A stretch of DNA of 64,000 nucleotides from Aralia elata. Lineage: Eukaryota > Streptophyta > Magnoliopsida > Apiales > Araliaceae. Location: NCBI GenBank assembly GCA_034770075.1, contig CM068384.1, forward strand, positions 94,390,720-94,454,719, given 5' to 3'. The notes below the pieces were generated by a model. The model searched no databases, was not told the origin of the DNA, and was given only the letters and a program-made list of their open reading frames with translations. The translations under genes and the position numbers were made by a program. Below, piece by piece: positions 11,105-22,988 of this stretch (positions are counted from its first letter, which is position 1; every line of letters begins with the position of its first letter).

Positions 11105-11955
11105 ATGGTAAAATGTTTTCTATTTCACACGCAGAATTTAAAAATATCAAACTCACTATCACTGCGTAACATACTTGATGCTAACAAACTGACCGGACCG
11201 AATTACACGGACTGGTTAAGGAATCTGAGAATTGTTCTCACTGCTGAAAAGTTTTCTTATGTCCTAAATTCGTCAGTCCCTACAAATGTTGCAGAAACAG
11301 CCTCTGAGGAAGAGATTGCTACTTTCAGAAAGTGGCAAGATGATGCAATCTTGGCTCAATGCATCATGCTCGCATCCATGAGTAAAGAGCTTCAGCGTCA
11401 GCATGAAACTATGGATGCTCCTACTATATTGCTGCACCTCAAAGAGTTGTATGGTGAGCAAAGTAGGACTGCTGGATATCAGTTATCTAAGGAGCTCTTC
11501 CGATCTCGTATGACCGAGGGCACTGCTGTTGAGACTCATGTCTTTAAGATGATCAATCTGATTGAACAACTTGAACAGCTTGGGTTCGTGATGGATGGGG
11601 AGTTAAGTCAAGATTTGATCTTGCAGTCACTCCCAGACACCTTCTCATAATTTGTTGTGAATTTTCACATGAATAAGTTGAACGTCAGCTTGCCTGAGTT
11701 ACTTAACATGCTAAAAACTACTGAAGGTCACTTCTCATCCAACAAGAACCAAGTCTTACTAGTGGATGACTCTTCCAAGAAAAGGAAGAGGCCAAGGTAT
11801 CTTCTGAAAAGAAGAAAAACAAGAAGGCTAAGGGCAAGGGGAAAAGAAAGGATAAAAAGAAACCTGATCTAGATAGCAAAGGAATTTGCTACCATTGCAA
11901 TAAGCCGGGACATTGGAAGAGGAACTGCAAGGAGTATCTTGCGGACCAAAAGAAG
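11105..11955 (+). pseudogene. gag: Broken gag of copia element A
   Basis: This encodes the nucleocapsid part of the copia polyprotein, which packages element RNA in cytoplasmic particles. The open frame from 11105 shows the family N-terminus (NKLTGPNYTDWLRNLRI) and the gag core (LHLKELYGEQSR, MTEGTAVETHV, LDMVL-type helices). A CCHC zinc knuckle (CYHCNKPGHWKRNC) lies at 11887-11928. B starts with ATG at the matching position (28238); in A that codon is ATA at 11144, so A's start is lost. An in-frame TAA at 11648-11650 and a one-base loss near 11794 break the frame; after it the knuckle is read in another frame. Gag is joined to pol in one ORF in this family. Confidence 0.85.
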
Positions 11956-13475
11956 CTTGGAGAAGCTTCGACTTCCGATCTAGGTTTGTTTATGATTGAA
12001 ATTAATTTTTCTGAAAATCAAAATTCTACTTGGGTATTGGATACCGGCTGTAGTTCTCACATATGTAATAATATGCAGGGACTAAGTAGAAGTAGAAAGC
12101 TGAACAAGGATGAAGTCGTCCTACGAGTGGTAAATAGAGCAAAGGTTGCTGCATTAGCTGTAGGAACTTATTGTTTAGCACTGCCTTCGGGCAAGTTCAT
12201 TAGTTTAAATAATTGTTATTATGTTCCAACACTCATTAGAAACATTATTTCAATTTCTGTATTGGATATGGATGGTTTTGATATTATAATAAAGAACAAC
12301 AGTTGTTCTATTTATAATAAAAATGTTTTATATGGTGTTGGCAATCTACTGAATGGACTTTACATACTTGACTTACATGAAAATATACTTCAACTTGAAC
12401 AAACTAAGAAAAAAAAAAGAGATGATGTTAATTATACCTTTATGTGGCACTGTAGACTCGGTCATATCAATGAAACAAGATTAACCAAGTTGCATAAAGA
12501 TGGGCTTTTAGAGCTATCTGATTGCGAATCATATCCAACTTGTGAATCTTGTCTCATGGATAAGATGACTAAATCTCCTTTTAGTGGAAAAGGAGAAAGA
12601 GTTATAGAGTTGTTAGCTTTGGTACACACAGACGTATGTGGACCTATGACAACGAATGCACGAGGAGGGTATTCTTATTTTATTACTTTCACTGATGATC
12701 ATTCTAGATTTGGATATGTGTATTTAATGAAATACAAATCTGAATCGTTTGAAAAATTCAAAGAATTCAAAAGTGAAGTAGAGAAGCAAACTGGTAAGAG
12801 TATTAAGATTATTCGATCGGATCGATGAGGTGAATACTTGACCAATAAGTTTCTAAGTTGTCTCAAAGAAAATGCTATAATCTCACAATAGACTCCACCA
12901 GGGATGCCACAGTTGAATGGTGTATTTGAAAGGAAAAATTGAACATTGTTGGACATGGTTCGTTCCATGATGAGTTATACTGACCTTCCAGTATCCTTCT
13001 GGGGTTATGCCCTAGAAACGGCTGCATACCTGCTTAACAAGGTACCTACCAAATCCGTCCCAAAGACCCCATATGAGATATGGACAGGGAGGAAACCTAG
13101 TCTTAAGCATGTTAAGATTTGGGGTTGTCCAGCTTATGTCAAAAGGTTTGAGCATGATAAGCTGAAGACTAGATCCGATAAGTGTAGATTTGTGGGATAT
13201 CCTAAAGAAAGTTTAGGATATTATTTCTATCATCCTACTGATCAAAAGGTGTTTGTTGCGGAACACGTTGCCTTCTTGGAAAAAGAGTTTATCCTTGAAG
13301 GGGTTTGTGGGAGTAAGATATATCTTGAAGAAGTTCAAGAGCCACAAAATACTACGGATCAAAGTCAGGTGCCTGACCAAGTAGAAGAACCTACTATACC
13401 ACTAACTATTCGTAAATCTGGAAGAGTACCTAAGATACCTGATAGGTATGGATTCATCATAGAGGATGATGATGA
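11956..13475 (+). pseudogene. pol: Broken pol of element A: protease and integrase only
   Basis: Copia order is seen: aspartic protease with DTGCSSHIC (DTG at 12040-12048), a linker, the HHCC zinc finger of integrase (WHCRLGH ... CESCLMDK, about 12447-12565), then the integrase core with HTDVCGP, DDHSRFGYVY and the ETAAYLLNKVPTK and WGCPAYVK blocks. In-frame stops lie at 12826-12828 (TGA), 12889-12891 (TAG) and 12940-12942 (TGA). The frame ends at 13475 in the acidic IIEDDDD stretch before reverse transcriptase, where element B's LTR begins. The reverse transcriptase and the start of RNase H are absent from A anywhere in the window; the rest resumes at 42062. Confidence 0.88.
13471..13475. 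repeat. Presumed left target duplication of element B (GATGA)
   Basis: These are the five bases of A's pol directly outside B's 3' LTR. The partner copy cannot be shown, because the far end of B has been deleted. Confidence 0.4.
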
Positions 13476-15296
13476 TGTTAGGTTTGTATATGACGCGAAC
13501 ATGCAATCAAATTACATAAATAAAGCGAAAGTGCGATAAAATCGGATTTTTTAAAATTTTATACAAACCATCACCGTGAGCATTCTATGTGCTCAATTAA
13601 CGATATAAACGAAAGAGATAGAGATAAAAATTATACCCTCGTAGAACCGTATTTTCTCGGGTACAAGTTACCTCCAATTCTTTCGCGTTCTCTTTGAATT
13701 TCACTGACTAAATTCCTTTGGTTGATCAACGTTAGCCACCCAAGTGTTTGGCCTCTAGAGGTGATCCACCAAGGACGAATAGTTATTCAAGAAGATGGGT
13801 GTTGGCAAAATCCTAGTTTCTATCTCTATAGAAAGTGTAAGTACTCTCCACAATCTAATGCAAGAGTGTGTAACTCTAATCTATGATAAGACTCCTCTTA
13901 TTTATAGATGTAGGAATAACCCTTCCCTAAACTATTTAGGATTAGGATTTCTATTATAATTAAACTCATTTAATTAATTATGCTCCTAATCCAATTAGGA
14001 ATTCATGAGAGAGTACTTCTATTAATTAATTCTCAATCTCTATTAGGAATTAAATAATAGTAATAGTAATAATAATAATAAGACTCCTCTTATTAATTTA
14101 TATTTAATATTTCTAAAATATTAAATAAAAAATATTAAGCTATTTAATTTATTCTATCTCCATAGATTAAATTTAATACACTTAACTTATTCTTACAATT
14201 ATGTCATTTACTTCTTAAATAAATATTTTCCTTTCGCGGTGTGACCCTTTAGGTTCTCCATATTAAACCGGTTGTGAATAAATCAATTAGAACAATCCTA
14301 ATCTTATTTAAATAAATAAATTAAACTATTTAATTTATTTAAATAAATAATATTTATTCTACAATAAGGGTAAGCTCTCTTAGCGATCAATGACTTTCCA
14401 GATAATATAGATTTCAACATTAATCACAAAAGAACCTTTTAGTGCATAGTTACCGTACAATTCAATCCTTCTACTATATAATGTCCCAATTAAATATAAG
14501 ACATGGAATTATTGTCAAGTCTTATTTTATTTAATTATATGCATTTCGATTCTCAAATGCATAACTCTAAATAATGCAAATTAGAAACTCCTTTCTAATT
14601 TCATTTTGCCTTGGCCAAGGACAACTGAGTTATCATTTATCGAATCACATAGGACATTCACATCTTTTATTAGACGAGGTAGATTCTTTGTTGATCATTC
14701 ACCTATCTCCATGTACAACTAATTATACCCAATCATACCCTTTGATATACCCAAAAGGTCTTAAGGGACATGTCAAAGTATAACTCATCATACGCAAGAT
14801 ACTATGATGATCTCAAGTCCAAGGATCACTTGTACTACTATCACTAGAGGAATTCCTATTGACAGACGAGTAAAACTCTATTAGGTATTCCTTAGCGAGC
14901 CACATTCAGTGAACTTATTCTCTAATAAGCACCTACGTACTTGCTTTAGTGTCTCCACACAAATAATTATGAGATCAATCATCTTCTTCTTAAGAGAAAG
15001 CAACGTATGTACTAATCTATCCGGATTCACTAATCCCCTTTTTAGTAATCCAACGATTAGGAACGATTTTAGTTTGTAAGCTATCTAGAATTTAGATCTC
15101 ATTAGCCTGATCACCGTCATGATTCTAAAAGCATTGCTCAAAACTATGAGTTTATCACATTTAATATAACAGCACTATGTAGATAATATAAAATGCCTTT
15201 TAAGAAAATCAATTCTTTTATTAATAAATGAATAAGATTACAAAGTATATGCTACATCATATCAAATATGATTGGCTTGTGTGCATACTACTGTCA
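13476..15296 (-). repeat. 3' LTR of copia element B (1821 bp)
   Basis: On the minus strand it starts TGACAGTAGTATGCACAC at 15296 and ends CAAACCTAACA at 13476. TG...CA ends are intact. A TATA box complement lies at 13899-13906. It abuts A's pol, and with A's 5' LTR it forms a 1.8-kb inverted repeat separated by 4 kb. Confidence 0.92.
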
Positions 15297-15307
15297 ATCT
15301 CCCACTT
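15297..15307 (-). other. Polypurine tract of element B
   Basis: AAGTGGGAGAT on the minus strand stands directly before the LTR's TG. The same tract precedes the 3' LTRs of A (42641-42651) and C. Confidence 0.8.
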
Positions 15308-15310
15308 GCA

Positions 15311-15706
15311 CTAAAGCCAATCGCCATGGTATCTAATACCCATTTTCTCTAAGTGACGATCAAACTGCTGTTGTGTTAAAGCTTTAGTAAATGGATCTGC
15401 AATGTTGTCTTGAGAGTCCACACACTCTAGGGTGACATCTCCTCTTTCAATGATCTCTCTAATCAAATGAAACCGCCGCAACACGTATTTGGATTTCTGA
15501 TGAGACCTGGGTTCCTTAGCCTGTGCAACAGCTCCGTTGTTGTCATAGAATAAAGGTATGGCTCCTCTAATGCTAGGAACCACTCCAAGTTCAGTTATGA
15601 ACTTCTTCATCCAAACAACTTCCTTTGCAGCTTCACTTACAACTATGTACTCTGCCTCTGTCACTGAAGCAACAACTGTTTGCTGCTTGGAACTCTTCCA
15701 ACTCAC
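15311..15706 (-). pseudogene. pol: C-terminal RNase H of element B, split from the rest by element C
   Basis: It carries the copia RNase H tail: SWKSSKQQTV, TEAEY, AAKEVVWMKKF, LFYDNNGA, KSKYVLRRFHLIRE and DPFTKAL, ending GDWL and stop at 15311-15313. No stop occurs in this part. The N-terminal half ends at 24723, on the other side of the 9-kb element C. Both halves share the ACCGC at the junction, so C's insertion cut one continuous gene. Confidence 0.9.
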
Positions 15707-15709
15707 CGC
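15705..15709. repeat. Target duplication of element C (ACCGC), left copy
   Basis: ACCGC directly precedes C's LTR end at 15710 and recurs directly after C's other end at 24723-24727. It proves that C is a single insertion into B's RNase H sequence. Confidence 0.92.
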
Positions 15710-17510
15710 TGTTAGGTTTGTATAACGCGAACATGCAATCAAATTACATAAATAAAGCGAAAGCACGATAAAATCAGATTTTAAAAATTTTATACAAACC
15801 ATCACTATGATCTTTTTTATGCACAATTATTAATTAAACGAAAGAGATGGAGAATAAGAATTATACCCTTGTAAAATTCTAGCTTCCTCAGGTATAAGTT
15901 CACCTCCAATTCTTTCCCGTTCTCCTTGAATTCCACCAATTAAATTCCTTCCTTTGATCAACGTTAGCCACCCAAGTGTTTGGCCTCTAGAGGTGATCCA
16001 CGAAGGAATAATATCTATTTAATAAGATGGGTGTTGGCAAAATCTTAGTTTCTATCTCTATAAAAACTGTAAGTACTCTCCACAATTCTTATGCAAGAGT
16101 GTGTAACCCCAATCTATGATAAGACTTCTCTTATTTATAGATATAGGAAAACCCTTCCCTAAACTATTTAGGATTAGGGTTTCTATTCTAATTAAACTCC
16201 TTTAATTAATTCTGCTCCTAATTCAATTAGGAATTCATGAGAGAGTACTTCTATTAATTAATTCCTAATCCCTATTAGGAATTAAATAATAGTAATAGTA
16301 ATAATAATAATAAGACTCCTCTTATTAATTTATATTTAATATTTCCAAAATATTAAATAATAAATATTAAGCTATTTAATTTATTCTATCCTCATAGACT
16401 AATTTAAATACACATAACTTATTATTACAATTATGTCATTTACTTTTTAAATAAATACTTTCCTTTTGCGGTGTGACCCTTTAGGTTCTCCATATTAAAC
16501 CGGTTGCGAATAAATCAATTAGAACAATTCTAATCTTATTTATTTAAATAAATAAATTAAACTATTTAATTCATTTAAATAAATAACATTTATTCTACAA
16601 TAAGGGCAAGTCCCCTTAGCGATCAACGACTTTCCAGATAATATAGATTTCAACATTAATCATACAAGAAACTTTCAGTGAATAGTTACCGTACAATTCA
16701 ATCCTTCTACCATACAATATCCCAATTAAATATAAGACATGGATTTACTGTCAAGTCTTATTTTATTTAATTATATATATTTCAATTCCCAAATGCACAA
16801 CTCTAAAAAATCCAAATTAGAAACTCCTTTCTAATTTCATTCTGCCTTGGCCAAGGACTACTGAGCTGTCATTTATCGAATCACATAGGACATTCACATC
16901 TTTTACTAGACGTGGTAGATTCTTTCTTGATCATTCACCTATCTCTATGCACAGCTTATTATACCCAATCATACCCTTTGATATATTCCAAAGGTCTTAA
17001 GGGACATGTCAAAGTATAACTCATCATACACAAGATACTATGATGATCTTAAGTCTAAGGATCAGTTGTACTACTATCACTAGAGGAATTCCTATTGACA
17101 GCCTAGTAAAACTCCATTATGTATTCCTTAGCGAGCCACGTTCAGTGAACTTATTCTCCAATAAGCACCTATATACTTGCTTTAGTGTCTTCACACAAAT
17201 GATTATGAGATCAATCATCCTCTTCCTAAGAGTAAACAACGTATGTACTAATCTATCCGGATTCACTAATCCCCTTTTTAGTAATCTAACGATTAAGAAC
17301 GATTTTAGTTTGTGAGCTATCTCGAATTTAGATCTCATTAGCATGATCACCATCATGATTCTAAAAGCATTGCTCAAAACTATGGGTTTATCACATTTAA
17401 TATAATAGTACCATATAGATAATGTAAAATGCCTTTTATAACTGAATAAGATTACAAAATATATGCTATATCATATCAAATATGATTAGCTTGTGTGCAT
17501 ACTGCTTTCA
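15710..17510 (-). repeat. 3' LTR of copia element C (1801 bp)
   Basis: On the minus strand it runs from TGAAAGCAGTATGCACAC at 17510 to CAAACCTAACA at 15710. A TATA box complement lies at 16132-16139. It retains two stretches missing from C's 5' LTR. Confidence 0.92.
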
Positions 17511-17521
17511 ATCTCCCACTT
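17511..17521 (-). other. Polypurine tract of element C
   Basis: AAGTGGGAGAT on the minus strand directly precedes the LTR start, identical to that of B. Confidence 0.8.
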
Positions 17522-20080
17522 GCACTAAAGCCAATCGTCATGGTATCCAATACCCTTCTTCTCTAAGTGAGGATCATCTTGCTATTTGGATAAAGCTTCA
17601 GTAATGGATATGCAATGTTGTTTTTGAGAGTCCATTATCTTTATAGTGACTTTTTCTTCTTTCCATGATTCCTCTAATCAAATGAAAGTGCCGCAACACA
17701 TGTTTAAATCCAAGATGAGACTTAGGAACTATTCCTAGTTCTGTAATGAACTTTTCATCCAAATAATCAACTTACAGCTTCATTTACACCTATATACTTT
17801 GTCTTTGTCACTAAACCAGCAACTCTTTGCTATTTTGGAACCTTTTCAATTCACTGCACCACCAATCAAGGTAACAATTTACCCTAAAGTGGATTTGTTA
17901 TCGTCTTGGTCAGTCTGAAAAACTTGAGTCTTTTTAGCCCTCTAGTTTTAATTCAGACCTACCATGAATCATGATCACATCTTCAATACCGGTTAAGTAC
18001 TTAAGATGTTTATCACTGTCTTACAGTGATCTTCTCCAGAATATGATGGATCAACATCAGACCTTGTATATTCATTGCATACATGATAATAACTCATGTG
18101 ATCTCTCTTTTATTGGAGATAATTTTAGAGAGATTCACTCCATGGCTCATCATCATGAGACCTCTCTTAGAGTTTGTCATGCTAAACGCCTTTAGCATCG
18201 AATGATTATACGTTCATTGGGTCAAGCCGAACATCCTTTTAAATCTATCTATATAGATTTATATCCCCAATTTATAGGATGCTCCTCCCAAGTTATTCAT
18301 GGAGGAATGTTTAGACAATTTTATCTTTACTGATTGTAGCATTGGTGTGTCATTCCTTATTAGTAATATATTAACATATAATATTAGGAATGTCACAGTG
18401 CTCCCACTGACCTTTTTGTACACACTAGGTTCATTCTCATTTTTGATAAAATCAAACTCTTTTGATTGTCTCATCAAAATGAATGTTCCATCTTTAAGAA
18501 GCTTGCTTCAATCCATGAATGGATCATTGTAGCTTAAAACACGATTTGCTTCAACCTTTGAAACAAATTCCTCTGGTTGTATCATACATACATTCTCCTC
18601 AAGTCTTTATTGAGGAAGGACATCTTCACATCTATTTTGCCAGATTTCGTAATAAGTTGTAATCACAAGCAAAATCCAAATGGACTTGAGCATTACCCAC
18701 TAATAAGATTTTATTATAGTCAACTACTTGACTTGATTTGAAACCTTTTAAACAGGTCTGGTCTTATAGGTCTTCACCTTGCCATTTGCCCTAGTCTTTA
18801 TCTTTAAATATCCATATACACCCTTTAGGCATTATGCCTTTCGGTGGAGTAACCAAAGTATATACTTGGTGCTCATATATGGAGTCCATTTCGGATTTCA
18901 TGGCCATCTGCCATTTCTCTGAGTGTTTTCTACTCATAGCCTCATCGTATATAACTGGATCATCATCTTCTATGATGTGTACCTCATCATCATCCTCTAT
19001 GATGAATCCATACCTCCTAGGTATCTTCGGTGCTCTTCCAGATTTACGATTCGTTTGTGGTACATTAGGTCTATCTACATGTTCCTCGGTTTGACTTGTA
19101 GTACTTTGCGGTTCTTGAACTCCTTCAAGATCTATTACCCTCCCACTAGCTCCTTGAATGATAAACACCTTTATCCAAGAAGGCAGCGTGTAGGATTATA
19201 GTAATAATACCCTAAACTTTCTTTAGGATATTCCACAACTCTGCACTTGTCAGATTTTGTCCTAAGCTTATCCTTTTGAAACCTTTTCACATAAGCTAGA
19301 CAACTCCTTATCTTAACATACTTAAGAACTAGGAATCCTCCCTATCCATAACTTTTATTGAGTCTTGGGGCCGGATTTTGAGGTTACCTTATTTTGTAGA
19401 TATACAGCCGTTTCTAGGGCACAACCCCAGATGGATACTGGAATGTCGGTAAAAATCATTATGGACCGCACCATGTCCAACATGGTACAATTTCTCCTTT
19501 TAGATACACTGGTCAATCATTGTTTATCATGAATCGTCCATTATGAGAAAATACCATTTTGAGATGATCTAGAAACGCATTGTACAAGTATTCCTTCTTC
19601 GATCTGATCAAAGGAATCTTAATACTTTGTCAATTTATTTCACTTTCTGAATTCTTTGAACCTTTCAAATGATTCAGACTTGTATTTCATCAAATACACA
19701 TGTTCAACTCTTTGAATGATCATCTCCTTTTATTTTACTAGTTTGTTCAATTTGTAAAATTATTTTTCATGTAAGTCAAGTTTACAAAGTCCATCAAGTG
19801 ATCTTCCAGTTTCAAACAAAACATTATCATTATAAATAGAACAACAATTATTCTTAAATATAATACCAGAACCTTCCTTGTCCAACAACGGAAGTAATAA
19901 TGTTTCTAAAGAGAACTGGAACATAATAACAACTTATTAACTTAATAGACTTGCCCGCAAGCAACGCTAAACTATAAGTTCCTACGGCTAATGTAGTAAC
20001 CATTGCTCCATTCTCCACACGTAAGATTACTTACTCTTTGTTTAGCTTTCTACTTCTGCTTAGTCTCTGCATTGGATTGT
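17522..20080 (-). pseudogene. pol: Heavily decayed pol of element C
   Basis: Fragments appear in copia order on the minus strand. Integrase and its C-terminal linker lie in about 19990-19030. The start of reverse transcriptase (SGRAPKIPRRYGFIIEDDDE ... SEKWQMAMKSEMDSIYEH) is at 19168-18791. A reverse transcriptase piece with YKKVSGSTV and LYVNILL is at 18477-18259, and RNase H remnants lie at 18000-17522. The YVDD active site has become YVN, losing three bases near 18371-18380, so both catalytic aspartates are gone. Frameshifts and deletions separate the fragments. The enzyme cannot have worked in this form. Confidence 0.82.
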
Positions 20081-20084
20081 ATAC

Positions 20085-20988
20085 GTGAGAACTATAGCCG
20101 GTATCCAATACCCAAATAGAACCTTGACTTACAGAAAGATTTATTTCAATCATGAACAAACCTATATCTATAACCGAAGCTTTACTAAGCTTCTTCTAGT
20201 TAGCCTCTACAAGATTTTGCTTACAGTTTTCTTTCCAGTGTCCAGGCTTATTGCAGTGGAAACAAACTCCTTTGCTATCCGCATCTGTTTTTGTTCTTAT
20301 TATCCTTTGTTTTTGCCTTTCCTTATACCTTCTTTGAATTATTCTTCTTTTCAAAAGATCCTTTGGTCCCTACCAGTAAGACTTGGCCTTTCTTGGTTGG
20401 AAAATGACTCTCTACAGTTTTCAACATGTTTAAGCAACTCAGGCCGGCTGACATATAGCTTATTCATGTGGAAATTCACAACAAATTATGAGAAAGAGTC
20501 CGGAAGTGATTACAAGATCAAATCTTGGATCAACTTTTCATCCATTACAAAACCATGTTGTCCTAATTGTTCAATCGAATTGATCATTTTAAGGACATGA
20601 GTCTGTACTGCAGTGTCATCCGTCATTCTAGATTGGAAGAGCTCCTTAGATATCTAATATCTAGCAGTCCTACTTTCCTCACCATTCAACTCCTTGAAGG
20701 TGTAGGAGTACAGTAGGAGCATCCATAGTTTCATGCTGACGCTGAAGCTCGTAACTCATGGATGCGAACATGATGCATTGAGCCAACTGTGCATCATCTT
20801 GCCACTTTCTAAAAGTAGCAATCTCTTCCTTAGAGGCATTGTCTACAGCCATTACAGGGATAGGCATATTAAGGATATAAGATAGCTTTTCAGCCTTGAG
20901 AACTATTCTCAGATTCCTTAACTAGTCCGTGTTATTTGGTCCAGTTAATTAGCATCTAATATGCTCCATAGTGATAGTAAATTAGACA
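20085..20988 (-). pseudogene. gag: Decayed protease and gag of element C
   Basis: Reading from ATG at 20988 on the minus strand, gag blocks are recognisable: EEIATFRKWQDDAQLAQCIM, ELQRQHETMDAPTVLLHLQ (20867-20679), the KMINSI and DELI-type helices, then a knuckle region (about 20265-20215) and the start of the protease stretch near 20100. Frame breaks lie at about 20690 and several later places. This is a relic. Confidence 0.78.
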
Positions 20989-22590
20989 TTGTAAAATTTT
21001 GTAAATGAAATAGACAATATTTTAGCATACATTCATTTAATTAATTACTAAAATAAATTAGGTCTTTATTGTAAATTGGTATCTCTCACTTTTTTCATCA
21101 AACTATATTACCCTCAATATATATAGTTCAGCAAATCTAATTAAAGGTTTGCTAGTGAGAATAAGGATCTCATTTCAAATGTATATAGCCTTGTGTGTGA
21201 ACAACAAACTATATATAAATAAATTGGTAAACAATTATTATCAATTACATCACTATGTAACTCCTTGTATTTTTCCTCTTAGATTATAATGGTCAAGTGT
21301 GTGCACATCTGAACTAAAATAATCTAAGTTAAGTCCAACCTATCACTTCCATATATGTGAAGAGCAAAAGACCGCCCTTGTGTGTGCACAACAAAGCAGT
21401 AATGTTTAATTCCTTAATAAGCATCAAATGTGATAAAACAACATCTTAAATATTTAATACTCGCCTTGTGTGACACAACAAACTCATATTAAATATTTAA
21501 TACTCTATTGCTTTACCATGCTAGAAGGCGACGTTCGATATTCCAAATATCTTTGAACGCTTAGGACTTAATATAATTTCTTTGAGGGGTTTGTTATTAT
21601 TAGTCTCATCTTGTTTAGCACGCATGCACATATATATATAAAATACGCGTCATATTATTTAACATGCGAAGCATGTTGGATAATATATAATATATACATA
21701 GTAAGCATGCACATATAGAATACTATATTCTACCCGGATTGATTATGGACTTTTATTCTAGTTTGGTTCACTAGAGCCACCAAGTGAACCAAAAGGTCAA
21801 ACCTAGGATGCAAGAATTAAATTTAAATATAACTATTATATTTAAACCCGGACTCCATTATAAACGGGTCTTCAAGCGCTCCTTTCTCCTTGGTCTCCAA
21901 TTCTTCAAAATAATTCTAACTAATCCTATTACATGAACTATTTACTATAATAGAAACCTTGATCAGCAGTCAAGGGGAAGCACATAGGAGGAAGATAGAA
22001 TTTACATCAAGAAAAACTAGAGAAGACGAGGTACGCAGACCTCATTTATAAAAACTCATTCATTCAAGCATCTTCTAAAATAAATCCAATCACACATTGG
22101 TCAATAGTCTATAATCAATCCCTATTTATTATCATACATATCTCGATATGTATCAATAAATAATATTCATCACCTGAATAATAAAATCATTTCATATATG
22201 CATTGATATCGTTTAATGGGCAATATTAGTTAGTATAAAATCCAATTTCATCTCCAATTAGTTATCATGGAATCCAATTCCAACTCTAATTAGTTATCAT
22301 GAAATCCAATTTCAATTAAAATAAACTTCTTTATTTTAATCATATTCCAAATCAAAATAAACTCTTTTATTTTAATTTATCCAATTTTGAATAAAAAATA
22401 AACTCCTTTATTTTTTAATCAAATTCCAAATCAAAATAAACTCCTTTATTTTAATTTACAAAAAAAAAAAAATGAGGTCAACCCTTGATCATAAACCTTT
22501 AAAATAAATAATCAAACAAGCATTTAAGTCAAACTTCAAACCCAGAATTATATAGTTTAAATATTAAACATTTTGATTCATAATCAAAAG

Positions 22591-22661
22591 TGATTCTGGT
22601 GTAGTGGTAAGGCTTCTAACTTATGACCAATAGGTCAAGGGTTCAAAACCTTCTAGCTCCA
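22591..22661 (+). repeat. tRNA-like stretch, antisense in C's leader
   Basis: An A-box-like TGGTGTAGTGGTAAGGC is followed about 30 bases later by a B-box-like GGGTTCAAAACC, flanked by a near-pairing T-arm stem (AAGGG and CCTTC). Acceptor ends do not pair convincingly, so this is not a functional tRNA gene. It could be the head of a SINE or a captured tRNA relic. Confidence 0.4.
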
Positions 22662-22683
22662 AATTAATTATTTCATTTTTAAA

Positions 22684-22825
22684 GGTTGACCAGTCAACGC
22701 CACGTCAATAGTCAACAGTTGACTAGTCAGCGCCACGTCAGCAGCCAGTGCCACGTCATCAGTTGACCAGTTGACCAGTTAACGTTTGACCAGTCAACGG
22801 TCAACGTTTGATCGTTGACTTTGAA
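22684..22825. repeat. TTGAC-rich palindrome cluster
   Basis: About eleven TTGAC or GTCAA cores occur in some 140 bases, many arranged as GTTGACCAGTCAAC-like palindromes, together with three CCACGTCA units. TTGAC is the core of W-boxes bound by WRKY factors and CACGTCA contains an ACGT core. Whether this is regulatory or just repeat structure is unknown. Confidence 0.65.
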
Positions 22826-22973
22826 CAACGGATTTTTTTTAAAAAAAAAAAACTTTTTTTTAATAAAAAAAAATAAAATAATTTTACACAAACAGTTATG
22901 CCCAATTAAATTATTCTAAACACATATCAATGTATATACAAAATCAAAACAATTAATAATTCACATAAAGTTT

Positions 22974-22987
22974 GGCTCTTGATACCA
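22974..22987 (-). other. Primer binding site of element C
   Basis: TGGTATCAAGAGCC on the minus strand directly follows the LTR end. It is an initiator tRNA-Met type site with a one-base insertion. Confidence 0.8.
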
Positions 22988-22988
22988 C

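Larger units (their letters stand above)
20989..22973 (-). other. Untranslated leader of element C
   Basis: This stretch, about 2 kb without coding capacity, holds the repeated CCTTGTGTGTGCACAACAAA motif (for example 21372-21391), the hairpin at 21661-21677, tandem units with AAAATAAACTCCTTTATTTTA (22320-22460), a tRNA-like stretch (22591-22661), and a TTGAC/GTCAA cluster (22684-22825). The last two have no counterpart in the leaders of A or B. Confidence 0.7.

Noticed and set aside
22591..22661. A functional tRNA gene
   Set aside because: A and B boxes are present, but acceptor and anticodon stems do not pair well and the B box has an extra A. Kept only as a tRNA-like relic.
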